From Rhodanobacteraceae bacterium (GTDB lineage Bacteria; Acidobacteriota; Terriglobia; Terriglobales; Acidobacteriaceae): a stretch of 40,835 nucleotides of DNA. The stretch covers positions 1 through 40,835 of the forward strand of contig JANXWZ010000081.1 of the NCBI GenBank assembly GCA_025350865.1, in the 5' to 3' direction. The position numbers and the translations under genes were made by a program. Positions 9,519 through 17,165 of the stretch are shown one piece after another. Each line of letters begins with the position of its first letter. Within the stretch, counting starts at the first letter, position 1. Under the pieces are notes generated by a model that was not told the DNA's origin, made no database searches, and saw only the letters and a program-made list of their open reading frames with translations.

Positions 9519-10478
9519 ATGCTGAAGTCGTGTTGGTATCTTCTTTGTCTCATGCTGGCCTGCGGTGTGGGGTGTGCCTTTGGGCAGACTGAGCTGCGGC
9601 CGGATGCCCCGTGGGTATTTGCTGGCTTCAAGGATAATGGGCAGGATGGCGTGTATATGGCGCTATCGCTTGATGGATACCATTGGACGCTGGCCAATGG
9701 TGGCAAGCCAGTGGTGAAGCCGACCGAAACCGACGAACTGATGCGCGATCCGTTCCTACAGCGTACCGTGGACGACAGCTTCGTGATGGTGTGGACGTGG
9801 GCGTGGCGGAACAAGACGATCGGCTACGCGATGTCGGACGACCTCGTGCATTGGACGCAGCACAAGCAGCTTCCCGTGATGGCAGCGGAGCCGGCGGCGC
9901 TGAATACCTGGGCTCCGGCGATCTACTGGCAGAAGCTGGAACGGCGCTGGCTGATTCTGTGGTCGTCCACGATCCCGGGGCGGTTTCCGGGCGATGACAC
10001 GGGTGATGGCGGTCTGAACCACCGCATCTGGTCGACGACGACCAAAGACTTCAAGACGGTTGCGAAGCCAAAGGTGTTCTTCAACCCGGGCTTCAGCGTG
10101 ATCGACGCGACGATTATCGCGACACCGAACGTCAAGGGCGAGCCGTTCCACCTGATGTTCAAGGATGAGCGCAAAACTCCGCTGAAGAAGCACCTGCTGA
10201 CGGCTCCGGGGCCGGAGTTGGAAGGACCATGGGGTAAGCTGAGTGATCCGCTGTCGGAGACCTGGTCGGAGGGGGCGTCGGTGATCCACGTGCCGGGCGG
10301 ATGGATGGCTTACTACGACCACTACCAGGCACCGCAGCATTACGGGGCGATCTTCAGCACGGACTTCAAGTCGTGGAGGGATGCCTCTGACAAGATATTG
10401 TTCCCGGAAGGGCTACGGCATGGATCGTTTTTGCAGGTTTCGCGCGAAGAGTATGAGGCGCTGGCGCAGATGAAGTAA
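9519..10478 (+). CDS. Exported GH43-like five-bladed propeller glycosidase
   Basis: About 319 aa with an N-terminal signal (MLKSCWYLLCLMLACGVGC, then AFGQ). Cys in MLAC could be a lipobox, so it may be a lipoprotein. The mature part has propeller-like repeats: SLDGYHWTLANGG, MRDPFLQRTVDDSFVMVW, MSDDLVHWTQHKQLP, TWAPAIYWQKLERRWLILWSS in two pieces, and STDFKSWRDAS. These fit the GH43/GH62/GH117-type fold seen in arabinan- and xylan-acting enzymes. Catalytic residues cannot be fixed by eye; the Asp in MRDPF is one candidate. I chose ATG 9519 over GTG 9498 because it gives a clean signal peptide, although no strong Shine-Dalgarno precedes either. It is 40 nt from the small ORF but functionally unrelated to efflux. 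Substrate not assigned. Confidence 0.75.
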   Translation: MLKSCWYLLCLMLACGVGCAFGQTELRPDAPWVFAGFKDNGQDGVYMALSLDGYHWTLANGGKPVVKPTETDELMRDPFLQRTVDDSFVMVWTWAWRNKTIGYAMSDDLVHWTQHKQLPVMAAEPAALNTWAPAIYWQKLERRWLILWSSTIPGRFPGDDTGDGGLNHRIWSTTTKDFKTVAKPKVFFNPGFSVIDATIIATPNVKGEPFHLMFKDERKTPLKKHLLTAPGPELEGPWGKLSDPLSETWSEGASVIHVPGGWMAYYDHYQAPQHYGAIFSTDFKSWRDASDKILFPEGLRHGSFLQVSREEYEALAQMK

Positions 10479-10572
10479 AGGGATGCTGCAAAGGCAAAGA
10501 CAACCGCAGATTCCTACGGGATGACAAACCAAAAACATGCTGCCCTGCGGTAGATAGCGCACGGTGACAAAC

Positions 10573-10626
10573 AAAAAAGCACCCCACCCTGGACGGCGAT
10601 AAAGCTGCCGGTCGAGGATGGGGCAC
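10573..10626 (-). terminator. Rho-independent terminator of the glucan phosphorylase gene
   Basis: On the minus strand GTGCCCCATCC pairs with GGGTGGGGTGC (11 pairs, three of them G-U). The 26-nt loop can form a smaller inner stem. It is followed directly by six T. It lies 16 nt after the phosphorylase stop codon. Confidence 0.8.
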
Positions 10627-10641
10627 CCGGATCGTTGCTAG

Positions 10642-12468
10642 TTACGCGAGGACTGCTGCATCCGCGAGGGCTTCGGCGTTGGCGTTTTGCTGGGTGACCG
10701 GAGCCTGCGGGAAGTAGGCGTTAGCGAAGTACTGGCCGAGCATGCGGTCGGTGTTAAAGAAGCTGCCGTTCATCGCGATGCAGTGTTGCTGCATGCGAGC
10801 CCAGGCGTTGGGACGCGAGTAGAGCGGTGCAATGCGCTGCTCGAGCTTGTCGTAGAGGCTTGCGGCTTCGGCAGCGTCGGTGTCGCCGTCGTCGATGGCC
10901 CAGCCGGTAACGTCCTCAGCGCAACCTTCGATCCACCAGCCGTCAAGGATAGAGAGTGAGGGTACACCGTTGAGCGCTGCCTTCATACCGGAGGTGCCTG
11001 ACGCTTCATAAGGACGACGCGGCGTGTTGACCCAGACGTCGACACCCTGAGTGAGGATGGCGCCGAGTTCCCAGTCGTAGTTCTCGAGATACACGATACG
11101 AAGGGAGCCGGACTGGCCGATCTTGCCGGCGAGGTCGAAGACTTCCTTGATCAGGCGCTTGCCTTCGGTGTCGGCCGGGTGTGCCTTGCCAGCGAAGACG
11201 ATCTGCAGGCCGCCTATCTTCTTGGCGATCTTGGCGAGGCGCTTGGGGTCTTCGAGCAGCAGGCTGGCGCGCTTGTATGTCGCCACGCGGCGGGCAAAGC
11301 CCAGGGTGAGCACACTCTCGTTGAGCGCGATGCCGGTGCGGGCGGCGATGGCCTCGATCAGCTTGTGCTTGCCGACGCGGTGGGCGTTGGCGATACGGCT
11401 GGGCTTGATTCCGTAGACCGAGCGGAAGTACTGGTTGTCATGGCGCCAGCGGGGCATCTCGTCGTCGAACAGGCGCTGCAGCGGTGGGGCGACCCAGGTG
11501 GCGGCGTGCACGCCGTTGGTGACGGACTCGACGTGATAGTCGGGGAACATCTCCTGCGAGACCTTGCCGTGCTGCATGGCGACTCCGTTGACCCAGCGCG
11601 AGAAGCGGAGGGCGACGTAGGTCATGTTGAGGAGGTTATTGTGCATGCAGCCGAAGCGCTCGAGTGCGGAGCCACGCTCGTTGCCCAGGACGGCGTACAT
11701 CTGATCCTTGCCGAACATGTCGTGGCCGGCGGGGACCGGGGTGTGGGTGGTGAAGACACACTGCTTGGCCACGGCCAGGCGGTCAGCCTCGGTTGCAGTG
11801 AAGAGCGAAGCGCCGGAGGCCAGGCGATCTTCGAGCAGAGCGAGCGAGAGCAGGGCAGCGTGGCCCTCGTTCATGTGATAAACGGCCGGGAGGCAGCCGA
11901 GTTTATGCAGAAGCTTGGTCCCGGCGATGCCGAGGACCGTCTCCTGGCAGAGGCGGTAGTAGGTATCGCCGCCGTAGAGGTGATCAGTCAGGCGGCGATC
12001 AAAGGGGTCGTTACCGTCGATGTCGGTGTCCAGCAGGAAAACCGGGATGATGTGGCCGGAGACGCCGACGACATCGAAGCGCCAGGCACAGACCTTGATG
12101 TCGCGGCCCTGCATGTTGATGGTGACGCACTCACCGGCGAAGGGCAATGTGGTCTCCGGGGTCCAGGGGACGTCGGCCTCGGACTGCTGGCCGGTAGCGT
12201 CAAGCTTCTGGCGGAAGTAGCCGCGACGATGCGCGAGTGAGACGGCAACCATGGGAGCGCCAGTATCGGCAGCGGAGCGGAGGGTGTCTCCGGCCAACAT
12301 GCCGAGGCCACCAGAGTAGGTGGGCAACGCGGGCGACAGTGCGATCTCCATCGAAAAGTAAGCTATGTCCCGACCGGTGAGATCGATGGCTGGGGCAGCG
12401 ATGGTGCGGGCGGCTGCGGAGGGTGTCAGCGAGTCATTGCAATTCGAGGTGCTCTTGTCGAGGCTCAT
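10642..12468 (-). CDS. glgP: Alpha-glucan phosphorylase, short type (GT35)
   Basis: PLP-dependent phosphorolysis of glycogen or maltodextrin to glucose 1-phosphate in the cytoplasm. At 608 aa it matches the short alpha-glucan phosphorylase subfamily rather than the ~800 aa E. coli type. Conserved parts: AYFSMEIALSPALPTYSGGLG at 36-56 (in two pieces), MNEGHAALLSL at 199-209, THTPVPAGHD at 241-250, TNGVHAATW, FARRVATYKR at 391-400, and the PLP-lysine region YEASGTSGMKAALNG with Lys about 496. Start ATG follows AAGGGA at 11 nt. Its own terminator lies just downstream. The 232 nt upstream carry palindromes, suggesting a separately regulated gene although the decarboxylase lies upstream on the same strand. 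No other glycogen gene is nearby. Confidence 0.94.
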   Translation of the reverse strand: MSLDKSTSNCNDSLTPSAAARTIAAPAIDLTGRDIAYFSMEIALSPALPTYSGGLGMLAGDTLRSAADTGAPMVAVSLAHRRGYFRQKLDATGQQSEADVPWTPETTLPFAGECVTINMQGRDIKVCAWRFDVVGVSGHIIPVFLLDTDIDGNDPFDRRLTDHLYGGDTYYRLCQETVLGIAGTKLLHKLGCLPAVYHMNEGHAALLSLALLEDRLASGASLFTATEADRLAVAKQCVFTTHTPVPAGHDMFGKDQMYAVLGNERGSALERFGCMHNNLLNMTYVALRFSRWVNGVAMQHGKVSQEMFPDYHVESVTNGVHAATWVAPPLQRLFDDEMPRWRHDNQYFRSVYGIKPSRIANAHRVGKHKLIEAIAARTGIALNESVLTLGFARRVATYKRASLLLEDPKRLAKIAKKIGGLQIVFAGKAHPADTEGKRLIKEVFDLAGKIGQSGSLRIVYLENYDWELGAILTQGVDVWVNTPRRPYEASGTSGMKAALNGVPSLSILDGWWIEGCAEDVTGWAIDDGDTDAAEAASLYDKLEQRIAPLYSRPNAWARMQQHCIAMNGSFFNTDRMLGQYFANAYFPQAPVTQQNANAEALADAAVLA

Positions 12469-12615
12469 GCGGTAAAGTTCCCTTTCGTCCCGGCGGTCGT
12501 CGTGTCGTCGATCAAAGTCGGACGGTTCGCGATTTGCTCTGCGGGCGGACCTGCGTGATTGCCTTATCGGCTGTTAGAGAGTGTGGCGACACCGTGATTG
12601 GCGCGGGTTAGCGTC

Positions 12616-12651
12616 ACCGTTAGTTAAGACTAGCAAACGGTAACAGTTACC
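12616..12651 (-). promoter_or_regulatory. Palindromic element upstream of glgP
   Basis: Two symmetric motifs overlap here: GGTAACAGTTACC (12639-12651, perfect dyad with a 1-nt centre) and ACCGTT-N14-AACGGT (12616-12641). The region lies 150-180 nt before the glgP start and is non-coding. A regulator-binding role is inferred; no family can be named. Confidence 0.4.
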
Positions 12652-12700
12652 ACCACGCTTTATTTCCCACACTTTCGGGTGATCGGACGTATCGGATGCG

Positions 12701-14071
12701 TTACACGTTTGTGTGTGCGGTGTTAGCGGCGGCATCGAGGAGAGCGCAGAGACGCTCAATCCAAAGGAGATGCTCCGGCTTCATCAGCACGGACCGGAGG
12801 CACAGGACCGTCGATTCCGCGTTGTGATTCCATGTGCCGGATGGGAACAGATTAATCGACAGCCGCGCGAGAGCGAGATGGAGATCGATCTTTGCGGCTT
12901 CGTCAAAGATGCGCTGCGCGAGGGCAGAACTCTCGGCGGGCGTTGCGGCTGCGGCCGCCCAGAAGACGATGTCCAGCTGTGGGGCGTGGGTTGGGGCGAT
13001 GAAACGGGGCGACGCGAAGACGTGGCGATACAGCGCGAGGGCGGCTTCCCTGCCCTGCGCGAGACCGGCGGAGAAGGCTCCGGAGGGGGTAAGCGGGAGC
13101 AGGCGCTGGGTGGTCCAGAGGGCGACGGCGGAGGCTCCGGCGCGCGAACATTCGAGCGAGATCTCGCCGAGGTGGAGCGCGGCCGAGGTGAAGTAGGTGA
13201 AGGGCGAGTCGTGTTTATAGAAGCGGCCGACAGTGGGATCGCGAAACAGGACGCAGCCGCAGCCGTAGGGTTGCAGGCCGTGTTTGTGGGGGTCGACCAC
13301 AATGGAATCGGCGTGAGGGATCGCGTCGTAGGCTCGGCGGGCGGCGGGTTCGAGGTTGCCCGCGAGTGTGAAGTAGCCGCCGTACGCACCGTCGACGTGG
13401 ATGCGGAAGCCGTACTTCTGTTGGAGCGGGAGGAGCTCGTCGAGGGGGTCGACGGAGCCGGTGGCGGTGGTGCCGAGGGTAGCGACGACGGTGCCGATGT
13501 TCTGGGTCCGGAGGAGGGACTCGAGCGCGGTGAGGTCGATGCGGTTGGTGTCGTCGACCGGGATGGCGACGAAGGGGATGCCGAGGACTCCGCTGATGCG
13601 GGTGTGGGTATAGTGGGCCTGCGACGATGCGGCGACTGCCTCGCCGGGCTTGATTTGTCCGGCGATCCAGAGGGCTTCGAGGTTGGCGATCGTGCCGCTG
13701 CTGGTGAGGTGGCCGAGGTGCTGCTGCGGAAAGCCGAACATGGCGGCGATTTCAGCTACGGCTTCGAGCTCCATGGCGGAGCTGGCGCGGCCACCGTCGA
13801 GCGCGTGATTGTTGGGGTTGACGGCCATCGCCAGGGCGTAAGCCGCGCGGGCTACGGGATGCGGTGGCTTCAGCATCTGCCCGGCGTAGAGAGGGTGGGC
13901 GTAGGGGTAGTTGTCGTGGAGGCGGGTGGCAGCCTCGGCGAGGACGGCGGCGGCTTCGGGGCCGAGGGGGGTGGAGGGATTCTCGGGAAGGTGCGCGTAG
14001 CCGCGGTCGAGCTGGCGCTGGGCGTCGGCGAGGAGAGTGAGGAAGACGGCGGAGTTTAGGGGGTCGGGCAT
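12701..14071 (-). CDS. Pyridoxal-dependent decarboxylase, group II
   Basis: 456 aa, fold type I PLP enzyme of the aromatic-L-amino-acid/glutamate decarboxylase group. Evidence: HLTSSGTIANLEAL at about 121-134 (phosphate/cofactor pocket), HYTHTRISGVLGIP, GTTATGSVDPLDEL at 200-213, HVDGAYGGYF with the PLP-pyridine Asp at about 227, and the Schiff-base lysine in VDPHKHGLQPYGCG, Lys about 263. The N-terminal NYPYAHPLYAGQMLKPPHP and NPNNHALDGG blocks are typical of the family. Substrate (aromatic amino acid, glutamate, diaminobutyrate or other) cannot be read from sequence. The small membrane-protein gene begins about 50 nt upstream on the same strand. Confidence 0.88.
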   Translation of the reverse strand: MPDPLNSAVFLTLLADAQRQLDRGYAHLPENPSTPLGPEAAAVLAEAATRLHDNYPYAHPLYAGQMLKPPHPVARAAYALAMAVNPNNHALDGGRASSAMELEAVAEIAAMFGFPQQHLGHLTSSGTIANLEALWIAGQIKPGEAVAASSQAHYTHTRISGVLGIPFVAIPVDDTNRIDLTALESLLRTQNIGTVVATLGTTATGSVDPLDELLPLQQKYGFRIHVDGAYGGYFTLAGNLEPAARRAYDAIPHADSIVVDPHKHGLQPYGCGCVLFRDPTVGRFYKHDSPFTYFTSAALHLGEISLECSRAGASAVALWTTQRLLPLTPSGAFSAGLAQGREAALALYRHVFASPRFIAPTHAPQLDIVFWAAAAATPAESSALAQRIFDEAAKIDLHLALARLSINLFPSGTWNHNAESTVLCLRSVLMKPEHLLWIERLCALLDAAANTAHTNV

Positions 14072-14123
14072 GGGGTTAGCTTGGTGTTACGTTCGGTCCA
14101 TCGGAAATCGCGTCGATCAATGT

Positions 14124-14435
14124 TTAGAAGCGGTCATGCGTCGCAAAGCCAATCTTCGACCAAAGCCCGAGAAGCAGAGCGACCACGAAAGCGAGTGAGG
14201 TCCACAAACCCACGGTGCGTATCCGCTTCATCGCTGCTTCGATCGCGAGGATGATGAGGTAAAGAAGCGTCATGAGGATGAGGCCATCGGGAACAAAGTA
14301 GCGCGTCGACTCCGGCGTTGGGTGGGTGATGAACCACTTCAGTTTAAGCGGATCAAGCAAACTACCGCCGAGAAAGACAAGATAGAAGACTACGAAGAGG
14401 ATCAGCTGACCGATTATCTGCAGGACATTTTTCAT
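14124..14435 (-). CDS. Small membrane protein, unknown
   Basis: 103 aa with about three hydrophobic segments: QLILFVVFYLVFLGG near the N-terminus, LILMTLLYLIILAIEAAM in the middle (followed by KRIR) and WTSLAFVVALLLGLW near the C-terminus. I recognise no family. It sits 36 nt downstream of the adenosine deaminase and about 50 nt upstream of the decarboxylase, all on the minus strand, so the three may share a transcript. Confidence 0.6.
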   Translation of the reverse strand: MKNVLQIIGQLILFVVFYLVFLGGSLLDPLKLKWFITHPTPESTRYFVPDGLILMTLLYLIILAIEAAMKRIRTVGLWTSLAFVVALLLGLWSKIGFATHDRF

Positions 14436-14471
14436 GTTTAGGCTCGTGTTGAGTTTAGCGCGGGTCCGTGG

Positions 14472-16088
14472 TCAAAGGCGTGATCTGTCACCTGTGAGCT
14501 GAGGCAATGACTGTTCAAAGGTGCGGAAGCGGTGTTCGAGCTCCCACTGCTGAGTCGCGTGCGGGCTTTGCTTGAGGAAGGCGAGGCAGGCGGCTTTCGG
14601 GGTGTCTGCACCTAGTGGCTGGTTGGCGCAGACGGCGACTGGCGAAGTGAAGGTATCGGGCTTGGCCCATAGTCCAGGTCCCGGAAGAAAGGTATGGGCA
14701 ATGCCCGTGCGCGCCATGTCTTTCAACTCTTTGTATGAGAGTTTGTATTCGAGAGCGGCGCGGGTGTACTCGTGCGTTAGGTCGATGCGCGACACGCCCT
14801 CGTCATCAGTCGAAAGCGAGACGGGGACATGCGCGGCGCGGTAGTTCGGTAGCGGGTGATTGGGAGGGCTGATGCCGAGGATGACGTCGTTGGAGGTGAG
14901 GTTGATCTCGACCATGACGTGGCGGTCGACGAGCTCCTTGAGGAGCAGGCTGGAATCAGTCTCCTGCATGATGTCGACGCCGTGGCCGATGCGCTCAGCG
15001 TGGCCGAGGTCGACAGCCTCGCGAATGTGGAAGCGCAGTCCGGCGGGTGCCACCAGGCCGGGGGCGACTTCGCCGGCGTGGAGCGAGAGGTGGACCTGCG
15101 GGTAAACAGAGTGGAGGTAGTCGAGCATCAGCATCTGGCGGTGATACTCGGCCATCGCGTTGTAAGCGTCTTCGGGCTGCACGAAGTTGATGCCGACGAC
15201 GTTGGGATCGGCGGACGCTACCTCGAAGCCGAGCAGGGTCTGCGCGAAGACCTGTTGCGGCGGAAAGGCGCGGAGGACCTGGTAGATGATTCGGATCTGA
15301 ACGGAGCAGGCGGGCGCGGCGTTGGGCTGCCCGCAATGCTCGATCTGGTTGCGTTTTTCGAGAGCGCCGTCGAGTTCCGCGCGGTCAGTCGCGATCTCAT
15401 CACGCAAGCCGGCGGCGAGGAGCTTGTCCCGCAAGGCCGCGAGCTCGGCCGAAGTTGGGTTCGGGATGCCGGGCCCCGAGGTGTCGCCCAGCGTCGAGAG
15501 TGTGGGAGAAGGCGCCCAGCCGATCTGGTAGGCGAGGCCTGCGGCGTGGCCGAAGGGCGGGGTCATCATTACTTCCAGATACTGCTCGTTCTGGGCGGCA
15601 GCGCGTGTTGCGACCTCGTCCAGCCATTCGCCGGAGTGGTCCTTCAGGCCGCCAAACCGCGCAAAGGTGGCGAAGAACTGGTCGTGGCCGTTGACGCCGG
15701 GAGTCGGGACGAAGGCGCGCATGGAGAAGGAGTCGACCAGGGCGTCGTAGAGTGTTTGATCCTTGAACGCGTTGGCTGCGGGGACGGCACCGCTCGGACA
15801 GCCGGCATCAGTAGGCTTGGCGAAGGACTTCTTCACCGGGTCAATGCAAAGGCCGTCGTCGACGGCATCTTTGAGGAAGGTCTCGGCGTAGATCGCTCCG
15901 GACAAATGCATGTGGAGGTCGGCGCCTTTGGGCATCTTTTCAAGGAACGCGTGGAGGGCAAGCGGACCGGCGCGGCGGGCAGCCTCGAAGGCGGCGTTGG
16001 CGCGGGCTTCGGCGGCGGGAGCTGCAGCTTGGGCGTGCAACGATGCCGGCAGGCTGAGCGCGAGGGCGACGGCTATCTGTTTCAGCAT
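14472..16088 (-). CDS. Exported adenosine deaminase family protein
   Basis: 538 aa metal-dependent amidohydrolase-fold deaminase. A signal peptide is clear (MLKQIAVALALSLPASLHAQ, cleavage after AQA). The zinc and catalytic set is complete: ADLHMHLSGA (His about 59 and 61), LHAGEVAPG (Zn His and catalytic Glu), ERIGHGVDI, and LSTDDEGVS (adjacent Asp pair). It is longer than the cytosolic enzyme (about 330-360 aa); the extra ~150 residues lie mainly between the HxH motif and the second half, as in secreted ADGF-like enzymes. Periplasmic or extracellular purine nucleoside deamination is the likely role. That it acts on free adenosine rather than another aminopurine is inferred from the motifs only. 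Confidence 0.9.
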   Translation of the reverse strand: MLKQIAVALALSLPASLHAQAAAPAAEARANAAFEAARRAGPLALHAFLEKMPKGADLHMHLSGAIYAETFLKDAVDDGLCIDPVKKSFAKPTDAGCPSGAVPAANAFKDQTLYDALVDSFSMRAFVPTPGVNGHDQFFATFARFGGLKDHSGEWLDEVATRAAAQNEQYLEVMMTPPFGHAAGLAYQIGWAPSPTLSTLGDTSGPGIPNPTSAELAALRDKLLAAGLRDEIATDRAELDGALEKRNQIEHCGQPNAAPACSVQIRIIYQVLRAFPPQQVFAQTLLGFEVASADPNVVGINFVQPEDAYNAMAEYHRQMLMLDYLHSVYPQVHLSLHAGEVAPGLVAPAGLRFHIREAVDLGHAERIGHGVDIMQETDSSLLLKELVDRHVMVEINLTSNDVILGISPPNHPLPNYRAAHVPVSLSTDDEGVSRIDLTHEYTRAALEYKLSYKELKDMARTGIAHTFLPGPGLWAKPDTFTSPVAVCANQPLGADTPKAACLAFLKQSPHATQQWELEHRFRTFEQSLPQLTGDRSRL

Positions 16089-16131
16089 GTTGCCATCTTA
16101 GTCTGCAATCCGTGGGATTTCGGCATGGAGT

Positions 16132-16160
16132 TTGGCGTTGGGCGCATGGATTGTTATACT
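16132..16160 (+). promoter_or_regulatory. Strong sigma70-type promoter candidate upstream of tRNA-Phe
   Basis: TTGGCG at 16132-16137, 17 nt spacer, TATACT at 16155-16160. Start would be near 16167, leaving about 190 nt of non-coding leader before the tRNA. Confidence 0.45.
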
Positions 16161-16305
16161 GAGTTTGCGTTTGAGCGGTTGGTTGCGTGTGAGCCTGTGG
16201 GTTCCGCGAGTCGCCGCTGGAAGTTCTCTTCACCTGAACGATTTCCCTTGCGGGTTTTCAATCCAGTCAGGCATCGAGACAGACGTTTGTGTGCCTGGGC
16301 CGATC

Positions 16306-16335
16306 TTGGCAGCCTGGGTGCTTCGGCAGCGTAAT
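16306..16335 (+). promoter_or_regulatory. Proximal tRNA-Phe promoter candidate
   Basis: TTGGCA at 16306-16311, 18 nt spacer, CGTAAT at 16330-16335. This would start transcription about 15 nt before the tRNA. The -10 box is weak. Confidence 0.3.
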
Positions 16336-16356
16336 GCGGCCCAAGCGATTCGCCAA

Positions 16357-16431
16357 GGCCAGATAGCTCAGTGGTAGAGCGCGGCCCTGAAAAGGCCGGC
16401 GTCGGCGGTTCGATCCCGTCTCTGGCCACCA
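16357..16431 (+). tRNA. tRNA-Phe (anticodon GAA)
   Basis: A complete cloverleaf is visible. The acceptor stem GGCCAGA pairs with TCTGGCC, and the D-stem GCTC with GAGC. The anticodon stem is CGGCC/GGCCG with loop CTGAAAA, giving anticodon GAA. The T-arm is GGCGG-TTCGATC-CCGTC with one G-U pair. CCA is encoded (ACCA at 16428-16431). It marks the left border of the polysaccharide locus. Confidence 0.97.
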
Positions 16432-17165
16432 TCCTTTTGAATCACTTTACAAATGATTGAGCGGGTTCTTCGGGGAAATTAAAACCTCATGCGGATTTTG
16501 CTGTCTCGATTCTCCCCTTCGTTATTACGAACCAAAGCAGCGCTCTTTTCGTTGTCGAGAAGCGTGGGGCTCTTTGCTGACGTGCTCGAACGCCGCGAAA
16601 CTAACGGGCAGTGGAGTTCTCGGTAAGTCCTGTTTTAGAAGGCGAAGCGGATACCTCGCATGCGAAGGGTGTATCCCGAATTCGATCAACTGACCAATAA
16701 TCCGTGCAGTTGCATCGTGGTCAACGGGTCAATGTGGAAGTCTTATGTGGAATGGAGATTCTTACCCCCGGGCGGGAATCCAGCTTGTCACTCGGGGTGG
16801 ATGCGATGTCTATGGGGGTGCGCAACTGGTGGTTAAGTCAGTTGCGGAATTTCATGCAGAGTCTGTGGCCGTGATGAGACGCGACTAAGAGTCGTACGTG
16901 AATGAGCGAACGCGGAACCCCTCGGCCATCGTGCCCGCAAGCCCTGCGACTTGGGGCATCGCACCTTCAGCTTCTTTGGATTCAGTACCCTCGAGTGGTG
17001 AGTATAGACTTCAGCCAGAAGCATTCCCACTCCAGACGCAGAGACCTTACCAACTTGCCAGCCGAGATCAGAGAACATCGAGAGGCTCCTTATTGGATCA
17101 CCGCAACATGCGACGGCCCTTTAGCCGCCAACACACGTTCTGGAAAGTTGAATGATATTTTTCAT
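16432..17165. other. Long stretch without a convincing gene after tRNA-Phe
   Basis: 734 nt with short ORFs only. The best is 16745-16888 (47 codons, begins MWNGDSYPRAGIQLVTRGG), which looks slightly protein-like but has no recognised family. The frame leading into the Wzi-like gene stays open back to 16902, but its residues there look non-coding. No repeat of the tRNA 3' end and no integrase remnant was found. Confidence 0.5.

Noticed and set aside
11179..12240. Plus-strand 353-codon ORF opposite glgP
   Set aside because: Val/Gly/Ala-rich antisense reading; glgP has all family motifs.
12713..14059. Plus-strand 448-codon ORF opposite the PLP decarboxylase
   Set aside because: Gly/Glu/Val-rich low-complexity translation without motifs; the opposite strand has a complete decarboxylase with its PLP lysine. 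GC-driven shadow.
14856..16334. Plus-strand 492-codon ORF opposite the adenosine deaminase
   Set aside because: No family features; mirror of a clear deaminase frame.
16404..16431. tRNA 3' end as an attachment site
   Set aside because: No second copy of the T-arm/acceptor sequence was found elsewhere in the window and there is no integrase.
16457..16693. 78-codon ORF after tRNA-Phe
   Set aside because: Cys/Arg/Ser-rich with no ribosome site or recognisable family.
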